Shown here piece by piece: positions 7,918 to 16,448 of a stretch of 39,383 nt of DNA (the first letter of the stretch is position 1; each line of letters starts with the position of its first letter). A program made the position numbers and the translations under genes. The DNA comes from Rhodococcus aetherivorans (GTDB taxonomy: Bacteria; Actinomycetota; Actinomycetes; Mycobacteriales; Mycobacteriaceae): NCBI RefSeq assembly GCF_011058165.1, contig NZ_JAALEG010000060.1, positions 1 to 39,383 on the forward strand. The letters are read 5' to 3'. The notes under the pieces are model-generated. The model saw only the letters and a list, made by a program, of their open reading frames with translations. It had not been told where the DNA came from and made no database searches.

Positions 7918-9198
7918 TCAGGCGAACGCACGGTGTTCCGGCGTGCCGGCTGTCGGTGGGCGGAGCAGGACGTAGCCGACGAGGCCGAGCAGGGCTGCCG
8001 TGACGGTGACGACGCCCAGCGGCACCGCGGTCTCCGGGCCGGCCAGCCCGACGAGGGGTGCGGTGACGCCGCCGAATGCGAACCGGGCCAGCCCCAGCAG
8101 CGAGGCGGCCGAACCGGCCACCTCGGGATAGTTCTCCAGCGCGAGGGACGTCGACGGCGGGGTCGTGACCGCCACCCCGCTGACCATCGTGAGCAACGAA
8201 ACGACCATCGCGGCCAGCGGCAGGTGTGCGGTGGCGGTGAGCAGCACGCCACCGGCGCCGGCCACGACCATGATCAGACCGGCGACCAGGGTGCCGTAGA
8301 CCGACCACCGCTCCGCGATGCGGCCGGCGAGGTATCCGAAGACCATGAATCCCAACGAGTTCAGCCCGAACGCATAGGAGTAGCCCTGCGGCGACAGGCC
8401 GTAGATGCCCTGCAACACGAACGTCGCGCCGCTGAGATAGGCGAACAGGGCGGCGTTGACGAACCCCGTGATGAGGACCGCGCCGAGGAAGACCCTCTCC
8501 GAGACCAGCCGGCGGAACACCCGCCCACTGTCGGCCAGGCCACCGGCTCGTCGACTACCCGGTGGCAGCGTCTCACGCAACACCCCGGTACTCGCTGCGA
8601 GGATGGCCACGCCCACGACGGCCAGGAACACGAAGGTGCCCCGCCAGTCGGTGATCTTCGCCAGCTGCCCGCCGATGACCGGTCCGATGATCGCGGCCAG
8701 TCCGCCGAGGACGGTGAGCCGGCCGTAGTAGCGCAGCAGCCGGGCGCCGGAATACAGATCCCGACCGGCGGCCTGGGCAATGACGATGCCGACCGCACCG
8801 GTCAGCCCCTGCACCAGGCGCGCCGCGACGAGCATCTCGATGGTCTGGCTCACCGCGCACCAGGCGGACGCGGCGATGAAGGCCCCGACTCCGATCAGCA
8901 GCGGACGACGGCGACCGAACCGGTCCGACAGCGGACCGGCGACGACCTGCCCGAGGGCGAGTCCGAGCAGGCAGGCGGTGACGGTCAGCTGTGCCGCGGA
9001 CGTGCTCGCCCCGAGGTCGGCGGTGAGCGCGGGCAGGACCGGCAGGTACAGGTCCATGGAGATCGGGCCGAAGACGGTGAGCAGGCTCAGCACGACACCC
9101 AGTGCCCGGCCCGGCGGGGCGAGGTTCGAGGCGCGGGCGACCTCGCCCACGGTGGTCCGGCTGTCGTCGCGTCGGACGGAGGTCAGGGATGCAGGCAT
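7918..9198 (-). CDS. Bcr/CflA-type MFS multidrug efflux transporter
   Basis: This 426-residue membrane protein has the pattern of 12 hydrophobic segments. Family markers are [12 protein letters not shown] in the first helix, the MFS motif A ([12 protein letters not shown]) in the loop after helix 2, and [17 protein letters not shown] near helix 4. Members export drugs such as bicyclomycin or sulfonamides, or amino-acid-related compounds, using the proton gradient. The ATG at 9198 is preferred because the family N-terminus follows; a longer ORF from 9258 would add 20 non-family residues. It sits between two alcohol dehydrogenases in one same-strand run, which suggests a detoxification operon. 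Confidence 0.92.
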   Translation of the reverse strand: MPASLTSVRRDDSRTTVGEVARASNLAPPGRALGVVLSLLTVFGPISMDLYLPVLPALTADLGASTSAAQLTVTACLLGLALGQVVAGPLSDRFGRRRPLLIGVGAFIAASAWCAVSQTIEMLVAARLVQGLTGAVGIVIAQAAGRDLYSGARLLRYYGRLTVLGGLAAIIGPVIGGQLAKITDWRGTFVFLAVVGVAILAASTGVLRETLPPGSRRAGGLADSGRVFRRLVSERVFLGAVLITGFVNAALFAYLSGATFVLQGIYGLSPQGYSYAFGLNSLGFMVFGYLAGRIAERWSVYGTLVAGLIMVVAGAGGVLLTATAHLPLAAMVVSLLTMVSGVAVTTPPSTSLALENYPEVAGSAASLLGLARFAFGGVTAPLVGLAGPETAVPLGVVTVTAALLGLVGYVLLRPPTAGTPEHRAFA

Positions 9199-9277
9199 GA
9201 ACGAACGGTTCCTGATGAGTCGGGAGTCGGCCGCGAGGCAGACTCGGACGGTGGCCACCCACGGGTGACGATGGAGG

Positions 9278-10300
9278 TCAGGGGCGGAGCAGGACCTTGA
9301 TGGCGCTTCGCTCGTCCATGGCCTTGTAGCCGTCGGCGGCCTGCTCGAGGGGCAACTCCAGGTCGAACACCTTGCCCGGGTTGATTGTTCGGCTCCAGAT
9401 CAGGTCGATCAGTTCGGGCAGATACTGCCGGACCGGGGCCGGACCGCCGTGCAGGTGCACGTGCGAGAAGAACAGCTCCTCGCCGGGCAGCTGCACGTCG
9501 TGGGCGACCCCGACGTAACCGACGTGCCCGCCGGGCCGGGTGGACCGGATGGCCTGCATCATCGACTCCTGGGTGCCGACGGCCTCGACGACCGAGTGCG
9601 CGCCCCGCCCGCCGGTGAGCTCCTTGATCCGGGCCACGCCCGCGTCACCTCGTTCGGTGACGATATCGGTGGCACCGAACTCGCGCGCCAGCCGCTGCCG
9701 GGGTTCGTGACGGCTCATCGCGATGATCTGTTCGGCGCCGAGCTGCTTCGCCGCGAGCACCGCGAGCAGACCGACGGCGCCGTCGCCGACGACCGCGACG
9801 GTCTTGCCCGGTCCGGCCTCGGCGGCGACGGCACCGAACCAGCCGGTGCCGAGGACGTCCGAGGCGGCCAGCAGAGACGGGATGAGGTCGGGTTCGGGCA
9901 TGCCCGGAGTGGCCACGAGCGTGCCGTCCGCGAGGGGGACCCGCAGGAACTCGGCCTGGGAACCGAGGCTGCCCATGAGCACCCGGTGGACGCACGAGCT
10001 CTGATACCCGGCGCGGCAGATCTCGCAGGTGTTGTCGGACGCGAAGAACGAGCCGACGACGAAGTCGCCGACCTTCACATTCGCGACGTCCGCGCCGATC
10101 TCCTCGACGATGCCGACGTACTCGTGACCCATGGGGATCGGGCCGTCGTAGGTTTCGACACCGCGGTAGGGCCACAGGTCCGAGCCGCACACACATGCCG
10201 CGGAGAGCCGGAGGATCGCGTCGGTGGGTTCGACGAGGGACGGACGGTCGCGTTCCTCGACACGGACGTCGCCGGGGGCGTACAGGATTGCTCCACGCAT
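9278..10300 (-). CDS. Zinc-dependent alcohol dehydrogenase (medium-chain family)
   Basis: This 340-residue protein has catalytic zinc ligands CGSD (about residue 39) and GHE (about 60), and a short Cys lobe (CEICRAGYQSSC). The nucleotide site VVGDGAVGLLAVLAA lies near residue 170. It resembles the Tdh/threonine-dehydrogenase-like group. The Cys lobe shows fewer Cys than the four of a full structural site, so the second zinc may be absent. The ATG at 10300 has AAGGAG 8 bases upstream. It is the first gene of the run going left, and it is divergent from the XRE regulator across a 150-base region with a 9-bp inverted repeat. An MmyB-like regulator next to a divergent dehydrogenase is a recurring actinobacterial arrangement. 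Confidence 0.92.
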   Translation of the reverse strand: MRGAILYAPGDVRVEERDRPSLVEPTDAILRLSAACVCGSDLWPYRGVETYDGPIPMGHEYVGIVEEIGADVANVKVGDFVVGSFFASDNTCEICRAGYQSSCVHRVLMGSLGSQAEFLRVPLADGTLVATPGMPEPDLIPSLLAASDVLGTGWFGAVAAEAGPGKTVAVVGDGAVGLLAVLAAKQLGAEQIIAMSRHEPRQRLAREFGATDIVTERGDAGVARIKELTGGRGAHSVVEAVGTQESMMQAIRSTRPGGHVGYVGVAHDVQLPGEELFFSHVHLHGGPAPVRQYLPELIDLIWSRTINPGKVFDLELPLEQAADGYKAMDERSAIKVLLRP

Positions 10301-10389
10301 GACGGTGCTCCTTGTTCGCACGAGATCTGATGTGGGTGTCCCGGCTGTTTTCCGGGCCGATTCCATGGAACACCGCGCACCACCCGCGC

Positions 10390-10428
10390 GGGAGGTCGCG
10401 TTCATAGGGGGTACAACCACGACCTCCC
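10390..10428. promoter_or_regulatory. Inverted repeat between XRE regulator and dehydrogenase run
   Basis: Perfect 9-bp arms GGGAGGTCG (10390-10398) and CGACCTCCC (10420-10428) are 21 bases apart. They lie in the divergent promoter region 23 bases before the regulator's GTG start. The spacer holds TCATAGGGGGTACAACC. This is a good candidate operator for the adjacent regulator, which would control both directions. Confidence 0.5.
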
Positions 10429-10450
10429 ACGACGCCGCACCGGACGTACC

Positions 10451-11344
10451 GTGGACGGCGTGGACAACCGCGCCGATATCCGCAGCTTCCTCGCCACCCG
10501 GCGGGCCCGGCTGACCCCGCAGCAGGTCGGGCTGCCCGCCGGCGGCGGGCGCCGCCGGGTCCCCGGATTGCGGCGCGAGGAGGTGGCCGTGCTGGCCGGG
10601 GTGAGCACGGAGTGGTACACCCGCTTGGAGAAGGGCCACATCGGCGGCGTCTCCGAGGACGTCCTCGAGGCGGTCGCCCGGGCACTGCAGCTCGACGAGG
10701 CCGAACGCACCTACCTGTTCGACCTCGCCCGCGCCGCCCGGCCCACCCACCGCGCACCCCGCGCCCGCAAGCAGGCCCAGGTGCGGCCGAGGGTGCGGTG
10801 GATGCTCGACTCGATGACCTCCTCCGCCGCGTTCGTCCGCAACGGGCGCATGGACATCCTCGCCACCAACGCGCTCGGCCGCGCGCTGTACTCGCCGATG
10901 TTCGCCGACGACCGCAGAACCGCCAACATCGCCCGCTTCCAGTTCCTCGATCCCGGCGCTCGCGACTACTTCCCCGACTGGGACGGCGCCGCAAACGTGA
11001 CCGTGGCACTGCTGCGCGCCGAGGCCGGCCGCGATCCCCACAACAAGGACCTGCGTCAGCTCGTCGGTGAACTCTCCACGCTCAGAGACGAATTCCGCGC
11101 CCGGTGGGCAGCACACAACGTCCGCATCCATCACGCCGGGAACAAGCAGTTCAACCACCCGGTGGTCGGCACGCTCGACCTCGTCTACCACTCCCTGGAC
11201 CTGGCAGCGGACGACGACTGGGTCCTCGATCTGACCATCTACACCGCCGAACCCGGAACCGACTCCGAAGACCGGCTCAAGCTTCTCGCCAGCTGGGCCG
11301 CGACTCATCTCCCGGCCCACCCGGCGACCGAACCGTCCAGCTGA
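10451..11344 (+). CDS. XRE-family regulator with MmyB-like ligand-binding domain
   Basis: This 297-residue protein has an N-terminal helix-turn-helix at residues about 8-85 (RREEVAVLAGVSTEWYTRLE). A C-terminal MmyB-like domain (about 105-280) shows the usual VRNGRMDILATNALGRALY and TLDLVYHSLDLAADDDWVL segments. MmyB-like domains are thought to sense small hydrophobic ligands. The start is a GTG at 10451; the GTG at 10460 is an equal candidate. Neither has a clear ribosome binding site, so leaderless translation is possible. It is divergent from the dehydrogenase/exporter run, which it probably regulates. Confidence 0.9.
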   Translation: MDGVDNRADIRSFLATRRARLTPQQVGLPAGGGRRRVPGLRREEVAVLAGVSTEWYTRLEKGHIGGVSEDVLEAVARALQLDEAERTYLFDLARAARPTHRAPRARKQAQVRPRVRWMLDSMTSSAAFVRNGRMDILATNALGRALYSPMFADDRRTANIARFQFLDPGARDYFPDWDGAANVTVALLRAEAGRDPHNKDLRQLVGELSTLRDEFRARWAAHNVRIHHAGNKQFNHPVVGTLDLVYHSLDLAADDDWVLDLTIYTAEPGTDSEDRLKLLASWAATHLPAHPATEPSS

Positions 11345-11446
11345 CACGGACGGACGGCACCCGCGACGTTCGGTCGATCCTGCCGTCCCCGCCGGCAGAC
11401 AAGGCCTTCCGCAGCGAGATGGAAAGCGCTCCCGTGGCGTCGGCCT

Positions 11447-11842
11447 CTACCCGTCGAGGAGCACGCCCGAGGCCGAGATCGGCCGCAGCACGATCCGGAC
11501 GAGCGCAAGCGGGTTGTCGTCCCCGGCGCAGCGGTTGGCGTCGAGCGTGCCGCAGGTGCGGCACCGGTGGATGATCACCCATTCCCCACCCCCGCGCACG
11601 GTCACCGAGATGGGCTCCATCCGGCCCCCGCAGCCGGCGGCCCGGTCGCCGGGCACACGATCGACGTGCCTACTGGACAGGCAGTGCGGGCAGTGGTTGC
11701 GGTGCGCGGTTCCGGGCGCCTGCATCGGCACGTCCAGACCGCATCCGAGGCAGCGGAACGATGTTCCGTGCCGCGCGGGTGCGTCGCGATGTGCCGGCTT
11801 CGGCCGCTGCACTCGAGCTGTTCGATTGTTCCTGCGGGACAC
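11447..11842 (-). CDS. RNHCP-domain protein (copy 2 of a tandem pair)
   Basis: This 131-residue zinc-ribbon-like protein is named for its RNHCPHCL core (about residue 48). Cys pairs C-x-x-C occur before it (CLGCG) and after it (CRTCG), so four Cys could hold a zinc ion. The family is common in bacteria and its function is unknown. The GTG at 11842 has TAGGAG upstream. It begins 9 bases after the stop of the other RNHCP gene, so the two form an operon. The two copies share layout but differ clearly in sequence, so the duplication is not recent. The short C-terminal tail LRPISASGVLLDG is unlike that of the other copy. Confidence 0.85.
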   Translation of the reverse strand: MSRRNNRTARVQRPKPAHRDAPARHGTSFRCLGCGLDVPMQAPGTAHRNHCPHCLSSRHVDRVPGDRAAGCGGRMEPISVTVRGGGEWVIIHRCRTCGTLDANRCAGDDNPLALVRIVLRPISASGVLLDG

Positions 11843-11851
11843 CGAGCGCTC

Positions 11852-12202
11852 CTACAGTTGTGCGAGATGCTCGAGCGGGAACGGCGGTTGCGCCAGCGGT
11901 TTCACCGCGATGCGGAGCAACAGCAACTGGTTGTCGTCCTCGACCACCGGGCACGCGTCGAGGCCACCGCAGGCGGTACAGCGGTGGATGAGCATCCACT
12001 CTCCGCCCCGGAGCACCGCGATCGAGATCGGGTGCGTGCGTGCTCCGCACCCGGCGTCCGGTCCGGGTCGGTGCTTTCCGGCGAGGCAGTTCGGGCAGTG
12101 TGTCCGTGTTGCACCGGCAGGCGTCGCGGCAGGTACCGTCAGCCCGCACCGGATACATGTGAACGTGGAAAGGTGCGATATCGATGTGCCACTGTGGGAC
12201 AC
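11852..12202 (-). CDS. RNHCP-domain protein (copy 1 of a tandem pair)
   Basis: This 116-residue protein has the same layout as its downstream neighbour: CIRCG near residue 16, RTHCPNCLAGKH near 34 (Asn of the RNHCP core replaced by Thr), a GGEWMLIHRC segment, and CTACGGLDAC. The GTG at 12202 is chosen because AGAGGAGAACC lies just upstream; the longer ORF from 12274 has no site and adds unrelated residues. Cys placement suggests zinc binding. The biochemical role of the family is unknown. Confidence 0.85.
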   Translation of the reverse strand: MSHSGTSISHLSTFTCIRCGLTVPAATPAGATRTHCPNCLAGKHRPGPDAGCGARTHPISIAVLRGGEWMLIHRCTACGGLDACPVVEDDNQLLLLRIAVKPLAQPPFPLEHLAQL

Positions 12203-12583
12203 TTGGGTTCTCCTCTGTGAGATCAACTGTGCTGCAATGTGTGCCGAGCACTGTCGATCCCGCGAAGACCTCACACCGGACAGGCGATCCGATGGTGGGT
12301 GCGGATCACCGGTCCGAGCGCTTCACGGGATCGTGAAGGAGCTCGGCGGCTGTCCGGGGCATAATTCACCACTTTCCATCCGAGTTCGACCGGCCTCTCC
12401 GCCGGACGCAGCAGACAATATTCACCACGGGGTGAACCCGCAAACGAATTACTGCGAGCGACCGTGTTCCGGTTCCGTATCCGACTGGCGGACAGGTCCG
12501 TTCGAACGGTCCGGGAACGGTGGTTCGATGCAGGACGACGACCGGGCGCACATCCGCGCACTCGGCGATCGACGCGGCACGGG
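12203..12583. other. Intergenic region without a supported gene
   Basis: This interval lies between the RNHCP pair and the glycoside-hydrolase-like gene. It contains a 12-bp palindrome CCGTTCGAACGG (12498-12509) and a small hairpin TTCACC-ACGG-GGTGAA near 12420-12435. Open frames here are compositional shadows. The promoter of the RNHCP pair should lie in its left part, but no clear -35/-10 pair is seen. Confidence 0.4.
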
Positions 12584-13645
12584 TCAGTAGCTCCCGTGCC
12601 GGGCCAGCACGTCGAACGCCGGGTCGCCGGGGCCGATGTCGTACGTGCACTCGCCGCCGCGCGGGTCGGGCACGAACGCCCACAGCAGCGCGCCGGCGGC
12701 CCCGGTCTCGCGGTAGCCGGTCAGCGCCGCGTCCACACGTTCGGCCCGTTCGGGCAGCGGCAGGCAACTGCCGGCCTCGATGCCGAGTTCGGCCACCAGG
12801 ATCGGCTTGGTGACCTGCCCGAGCCGCACCGGCAGCCATGCCGCCTCGTCGTAGTCGTGGTACTGCAGCACGTCCACGTACGGCGACTTCGCGAGCTGCG
12901 CGTAGCCGTCCCCGGCGCTGCCGCACTGGTCACCACCGATCAGGCCGAGGCTGATCGGGTGCCGCGGGTCCGTCTCCCGCACGATCCGGCCGACCGCGTC
13001 GGTCCACGCCCGCAGCAGTTGCGCCGAGTCGGGTGGGCAGGAGCGCCGCGGCAGGCTGCATGCGGCGTCGCCGCACACGCCGGGCTCGGGCTCGCCCAGC
13101 AGGTCCCACGCGGCGAGCGCCGGCGACACCCGCCACCGGTCCACGGCCAGGCGGACCCAGTCGCGGTAGCTGACCGCGAAGGGGGCCCGGCGCGTGGTCC
13201 AGCCGTGTTCGTACCAGGCGCGGTCCTTGTACAGCTCGTTGCCGCACGCGCCGTCCTGCGGGGACAGCACCGGCATGACGAGCTGGCCGTGCCGCTCGGC
13301 GGCGGCGAACACGGCGTCGATCGCCGCGAAGTCCAGCGTCCCCGTGACGCGGTTCAACGCCAGCGCCTGGAAGGCGTTGAACCGCGTCAGCGACGACGGC
13401 GGCAGCGACGAAAAGTACGCGTCCAGGTCCACCTGCGCGCCGCAGCCACCGTTGACGTCCCAGTCGGAGGCGAGCTGATAGGCGTTGAGCCCGGTCGGCC
13501 ACCAGGGCTTCCCGTCCAGAATCAGGCCCCGCCCGTCGACCGTGACACGCGCCGCCGGCGGCGGCGGTGGTGGGTCCGGCGGTGGTGGGGACGCGCACGC
13601 GGCCGCGCCGACCAGACAGGCGACGACGACGGCGGCTGCGCGCAT
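12584..13645 (-). CDS. Secreted lipoprotein, glycoside hydrolase family 5-like
   Basis: This 353-residue protein has a signal peptide with lipobox (VGAAACAS; Cys near 17), then a Pro-rich linker (PPPPDPPPPPP) and a (beta/alpha)8-type hydrolase domain. The start of the domain (GKPWWPTGLNAYQL) and two acidic positions, Glu in WDLLGEPE near residue 195 and Glu in LVAELGIE near 300, match the acid/base and nucleophile of GH5-like (clan A) enzymes. Several Cys pairs (GGCGAQ, DGACG, GVCGDAAC) suggest disulfides outside the cell. The substrate, perhaps mannan or another beta-glycan, cannot be told. The ATG at 13645 lacks a ribosome binding site, so the message may be leaderless. Confidence 0.8.
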   Translation of the reverse strand: MRAAAVVVACLVGAAACASPPPPDPPPPPPAARVTVDGRGLILDGKPWWPTGLNAYQLASDWDVNGGCGAQVDLDAYFSSLPPSSLTRFNAFQALALNRVTGTLDFAAIDAVFAAAERHGQLVMPVLSPQDGACGNELYKDRAWYEHGWTTRRAPFAVSYRDWVRLAVDRWRVSPALAAWDLLGEPEPGVCGDAACSLPRRSCPPDSAQLLRAWTDAVGRIVRETDPRHPISLGLIGGDQCGSAGDGYAQLAKSPYVDVLQYHDYDEAAWLPVRLGQVTKPILVAELGIEAGSCLPLPERAERVDAALTGYRETGAAGALLWAFVPDPRGGECTYDIGPGDPAFDVLARHGSY

Positions 13646-13757
13646 GGGCGAACGGTAGTCCCTGCCCGGCCGGACGGGAAGGCGGGTTGGCCACGGCGCG
13701 CACGTCGGCGGGGCCGGGTGAGCTCGTGGCCCACCGTTCCCCGCCGCGGCGCCCGTC

Positions 13758-14519
13758 CTAGCCGATCCTGCGGCGGTACGTCACCATGGCGAAGATGTAC
13801 GCGACGACGAGGATGCCGACACACCAGGCGAGGGCGATCCAGATGTCGGCGCCGACCGGCTGCTGTGTGAACAGGTCGCGGATGGCATCGACGATGGCCG
13901 TCACCGGCTGGTGCTCGGCGAAGGCGCGTACCGGGCCGGGCATGGTGTCGGTGGGCACGAATGCCGAGCTGATGAACGGCAGGAAGATGAGCGGGTAGGA
14001 GAACGCGATCGCGCCGTCCGCGGACTTCGCGGAGAGACCGGGAATCACGGCGATCCACGTCAACGCCAGAGTGAACAGGATCAAGATGCCGGCGACCGCG
14101 AGCCACGCCGGCGCTCCCGCCGCCGAGCGGAAGCCCATGAGGAGGGCAACGAGCACGATGACCACGACCGAGGCCAGATTGGCGACCAACGAGGTCACCA
14201 CGTGCGCCCACAGAACGGACGAGCGTGCGATCGGCATGGACTGGAATCGCTCGAAGATGCCGCTCTTCATATCCAGGAAGAGCCGGAATGCGGTGTAGGA
14301 GATGCCCGAAGCAATGGTGATGAGCAGAATGCCGGGCAGCAGGTAGTTCACATACGAGTTCGACCCCGAGTTGATCGCGCCGCCGAACACGTAGACGAAC
14401 AGCAGCAGGAAGGCGATCGGCATGATCGTGGTCGTGGTGATGGTGTCCGGGCTGCGCGTGATGTGGCGCAGAGATCGTCCCAGCAGGACGGCGGTGTCGC
14501 CGAAGAAGTGCTTGGTCAT
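13758..14519 (-). CDS. ABC-2 type drug exporter permease (DrrB-like)
   Basis: This 253-residue integral membrane protein has about six hydrophobic segments and the ABC-2 signature region (FERFQSMPIARSSVLWAHVV). It has the pattern of daunorubicin-resistance-type permeases. Its ATG at 14519 overlaps the ATPase stop by four bases (ATGA), so translation is coupled and the two proteins would form one exporter. It is the last gene of the PadR / DUF1048 / ATPase / permease operon. The exported compound is not known; drugs or hydrophobic metabolites are typical. Confidence 0.92.
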   Translation of the reverse strand: MTKHFFGDTAVLLGRSLRHITRSPDTITTTTIMPIAFLLLFVYVFGGAINSGSNSYVNYLLPGILLITIASGISYTAFRLFLDMKSGIFERFQSMPIARSSVLWAHVVTSLVANLASVVVIVLVALLMGFRSAAGAPAWLAVAGILILFTLALTWIAVIPGLSAKSADGAIAFSYPLIFLPFISSAFVPTDTMPGPVRAFAEHQPVTAIVDAIRDLFTQQPVGADIWIALAWCVGILVVAYIFAMVTYRRRIG

Positions 14520-15343
14520 CGTTGTCCCCTACTCTTCCGTGCCGGCACTGCGTCGTTGCCGGCGTCGCCGTCCTTGCCGTCGGCACCGACGACGGCAAGG
14601 AAGACGTCCTCGAGGGTCGGCCGCTTTTCCACGTATTCGACCGTGGCGGGCGGGAGCAACTGCTCGAGCTCGGCGAGGGTGCCGTTCACGATGATCCGGC
14701 CCTCGTGGAGGATCGCGATCCGATCGGCGAGCTGTTCGGCCTCCTCCAGGTACTGCGTCGTGAGCAGCACCGTCGTGCCGTGCTCGGCGAGTTCCTCGAC
14801 GGCCTGCCACACCTCGAGGCGCGCCTGGGGGTCGAGCCCGGTCGTCGGCTCGTCGAGGAAGATGACCGGCGGATCCCCGATGAGACTCATCGCGATGTCG
14901 AGGCGGCGGCGCATGCCGCCCGAATACGTCGACACCTTCCGCGCGGCCGCGTCGGTCAGCGAGAAGCGCTCGAGCAGATCATCCGCGATCCTGCCCGGAT
15001 CCGCGACGTGCCGCAACCGGGCGACCAGCACGAGATTCTCACGCCCGCTGAGTATTTCGTCGACGGCGGCGAACTGTCCCGTGAGGCTGATGGACTCTCG
15101 CACATCCGCAGCCTGCGTGGCGACGTCGAAGCCGTTGACGCCGGCAGTCCCCGCGTCGGCCTCGAGCAGCGTGGACAGAATCTTCACGACCGTGGTCTTG
15201 CCCGCTCCGTTGGAGCCGAGCAGGGCGAAGATGCTGCCCCGCGCCACGTCGAAGTCGACGCCGCGCAGCACCGGCAGGTCCTTGAACGACTTCTCCAGGC
15301 CCTGCACGCGGATCGCGGGCAACTGCACCTGATCGGTTGTCAT
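14516..15343 (-). CDS. ABC transporter ATP-binding protein (DrrA-like)
   Basis: This 275-residue ATPase shows Walker A GSNGAGKTT (about residue 43), the signature SGGMRRRL (about 140), Walker B VIFLDEPTTGLD (about 162) and a C-terminal DrrA-type extension (PTLEDVFLAVVG). It pairs with the permease that it overlaps. The ATG at 15343 fits the family N-terminus. A GTG at 15370 overlaps the stop of the upstream gene as GTGA and would add nine residues, so a coupled start there is a real alternative. The last residues (KDGDAGNDAVPARKSRGQR) are a charged tail. Confidence 0.92.
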   Translation of the reverse strand: MTTDQVQLPAIRVQGLEKSFKDLPVLRGVDFDVARGSIFALLGSNGAGKTTVVKILSTLLEADAGTAGVNGFDVATQAADVRESISLTGQFAAVDEILSGRENLVLVARLRHVADPGRIADDLLERFSLTDAAARKVSTYSGGMRRRLDIAMSLIGDPPVIFLDEPTTGLDPQARLEVWQAVEELAEHGTTVLLTTQYLEEAEQLADRIAILHEGRIIVNGTLAELEQLLPPATVEYVEKRPTLEDVFLAVVGADGKDGDAGNDAVPARKSRGQR

Positions 15344-15366
15344 CCGGATATCCGTTCTCTCGTGCG

Positions 15367-15717
15367 TCACGATTCGGAGCCCGCGACGCGATCGATGGTG
15401 TCGGTCAGCCGTTCCCGTTCCTTGCTGATCCACTGACCCTCCGGGTAGTTCCGGAGAAATGCCTCCGCGAACTCGACCGGGTCCTCCCCGACGACGGCGC
15501 GGATCGGCGTTCCGTCCGCCGCGCTCTGCTCGAAGAGATCGGCGAGGTCCTCGAACATCGAAGCCGCGCTGGAGGGGTCCCCCGGCCCGAAGTGCATCAG
15601 GTACCGCTCGAGCGCATCGATTGCCGTGCGGTAGTCCGCGGGAAGCTGTTTCGTGCGCGCCTTGTATTGCCGCCATCGCCGCTTGTCCCCGAGCATCTTC
15701 GAGATGAACATGGTCAT
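15367..15717 (-). CDS. DUF1048-like small protein of the PadR/ABC operon
   Basis: This 116-residue, mostly helical protein (LERYLMHFGPGDPSSAASMF, later RAVVGEDPVEFAEAFLRNY) matches the DUF1048 pattern. Such proteins sit next to PadR regulators and DrrAB-type exporters in many Gram-positive genomes; their role is unproven. Its ATG at 15717 overlaps the PadR stop by four bases (ATGA); an in-frame ATG at 15711 is a minor alternative. The gene order makes a link with control or assembly of the exporter likely. Confidence 0.85.
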   Translation of the reverse strand: MTMFISKMLGDKRRWRQYKARTKQLPADYRTAIDALERYLMHFGPGDPSSAASMFEDLADLFEQSAADGTPIRAVVGEDPVEFAEAFLRNYPEGQWISKERERLTDTIDRVAGSES

Positions 15718-16043
15718 CTGCCTCCTTCGCGGAGCTGTTCGAGCCGTTCTGTGAGGAAGCTCCATGTCCCCCAGAACTCTTCGAGGTATTCCTGCCCCTG
15801 CGCGTTGAGCGAATACACCTTGCGCGGTGGCCCCTTCTCGGACGGCACCTTCTCCACGTCGACGAGGCCTCTTTTTTCGATCCTGACGAGCAGGGCGTAG
15901 ATGGTGCCTTCGGCGATGTCGGAGAAGCCCTGCTCCCGCAGCCGTGCCGTGATCTCGTAGCCGTATGCGGGCCGGTTGGAAACGATCGCGAGGACGATGC
16001 CCTCCAGCGTTCCCTTGAGCATCTCCGTCATCTGCTTGCTCAC
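15714..16043 (-). CDS. PadR-family transcriptional repressor
   Basis: This 109-residue winged-helix regulator carries the PadR core LKGTLEGIVLAIV, PAYGYEITARLREQGF, and EGTIYALLVRIEKRGLV with a wing ending PPRKVYSLNAQG. PadR proteins of this size bind planar hydrophobic drugs and release the promoter of an adjacent exporter. The GTG at 16043 is chosen because GAGGAGGTGTTCC precedes it; a longer reading from 16058 lies across that site. It is the first gene of a four-gene operon, with a palindrome directly upstream (16065-16096) as its likely autoregulatory site. Confidence 0.92.
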   Translation of the reverse strand: MSKQMTEMLKGTLEGIVLAIVSNRPAYGYEITARLREQGFSDIAEGTIYALLVRIEKRGLVDVEKVPSEKGPPRKVYSLNAQGQEYLEEFWGTWSFLTERLEQLREGGR

Positions 16044-16064
16044 GGAACACCTCCTCAACTACTA

Positions 16065-16096
16065 AGCGTTACTGACTACTGGTACATAGTAACGCT
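16065..16096. promoter_or_regulatory. Palindromic operator upstream of the PadR operon
   Basis: Perfect 9-bp arms AGCGTTACT (16065-16073) and AGTAACGCT (16088-16096) are separated by 14 bases. A nested ACTA/TAGT repeat around CTGGTACA lies inside. The site begins 22 bases upstream of the PadR start codon, a typical position for autorepression. Binding by this PadR is inferred. Confidence 0.6.
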
Positions 16097-16448
16097 GAAT
16101 AGCGGCGGCGCAAGCCCCTCGCGTCGCGGCTCTCCGACCGACGCCGCAACCACTCGATCACCAGGACCTGGGGGAACTGCCCCGGAAACCCAATGTTCAA
16201 GTGGCGGCCATGCCGCGGAGATCCGAAGCCACGACACTGGATGAATCGAGTGCCGATCGATGCAGAGGAGGCACTGACAGGACGGACGTGGCGGCCCACC
16301 GCCCCACCGCGCACCCCTCCGGTATGGCGCTACTGCGCCGAGTGCCTCCGCGCGCCGCACATCGCGGCGGTGTCTGTACGGGTGCGCCGACGACAGGAGT
16401 TCCGTTCGACCACGGTCACAGCACCGCACCAGCACGAGGAGGCCCGAG
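16097..16448. other. Intergenic region before the desaturase, no supported gene
   Basis: About 350 bases lie between the PadR operator and the desaturase. Short frames are present (for example from 16201), but they show no recognisable domain, no good ribosome binding site and no preference over other frames. The desaturase promoter is expected here, but no convincing -35/-10 pair is seen. Confidence 0.4.
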
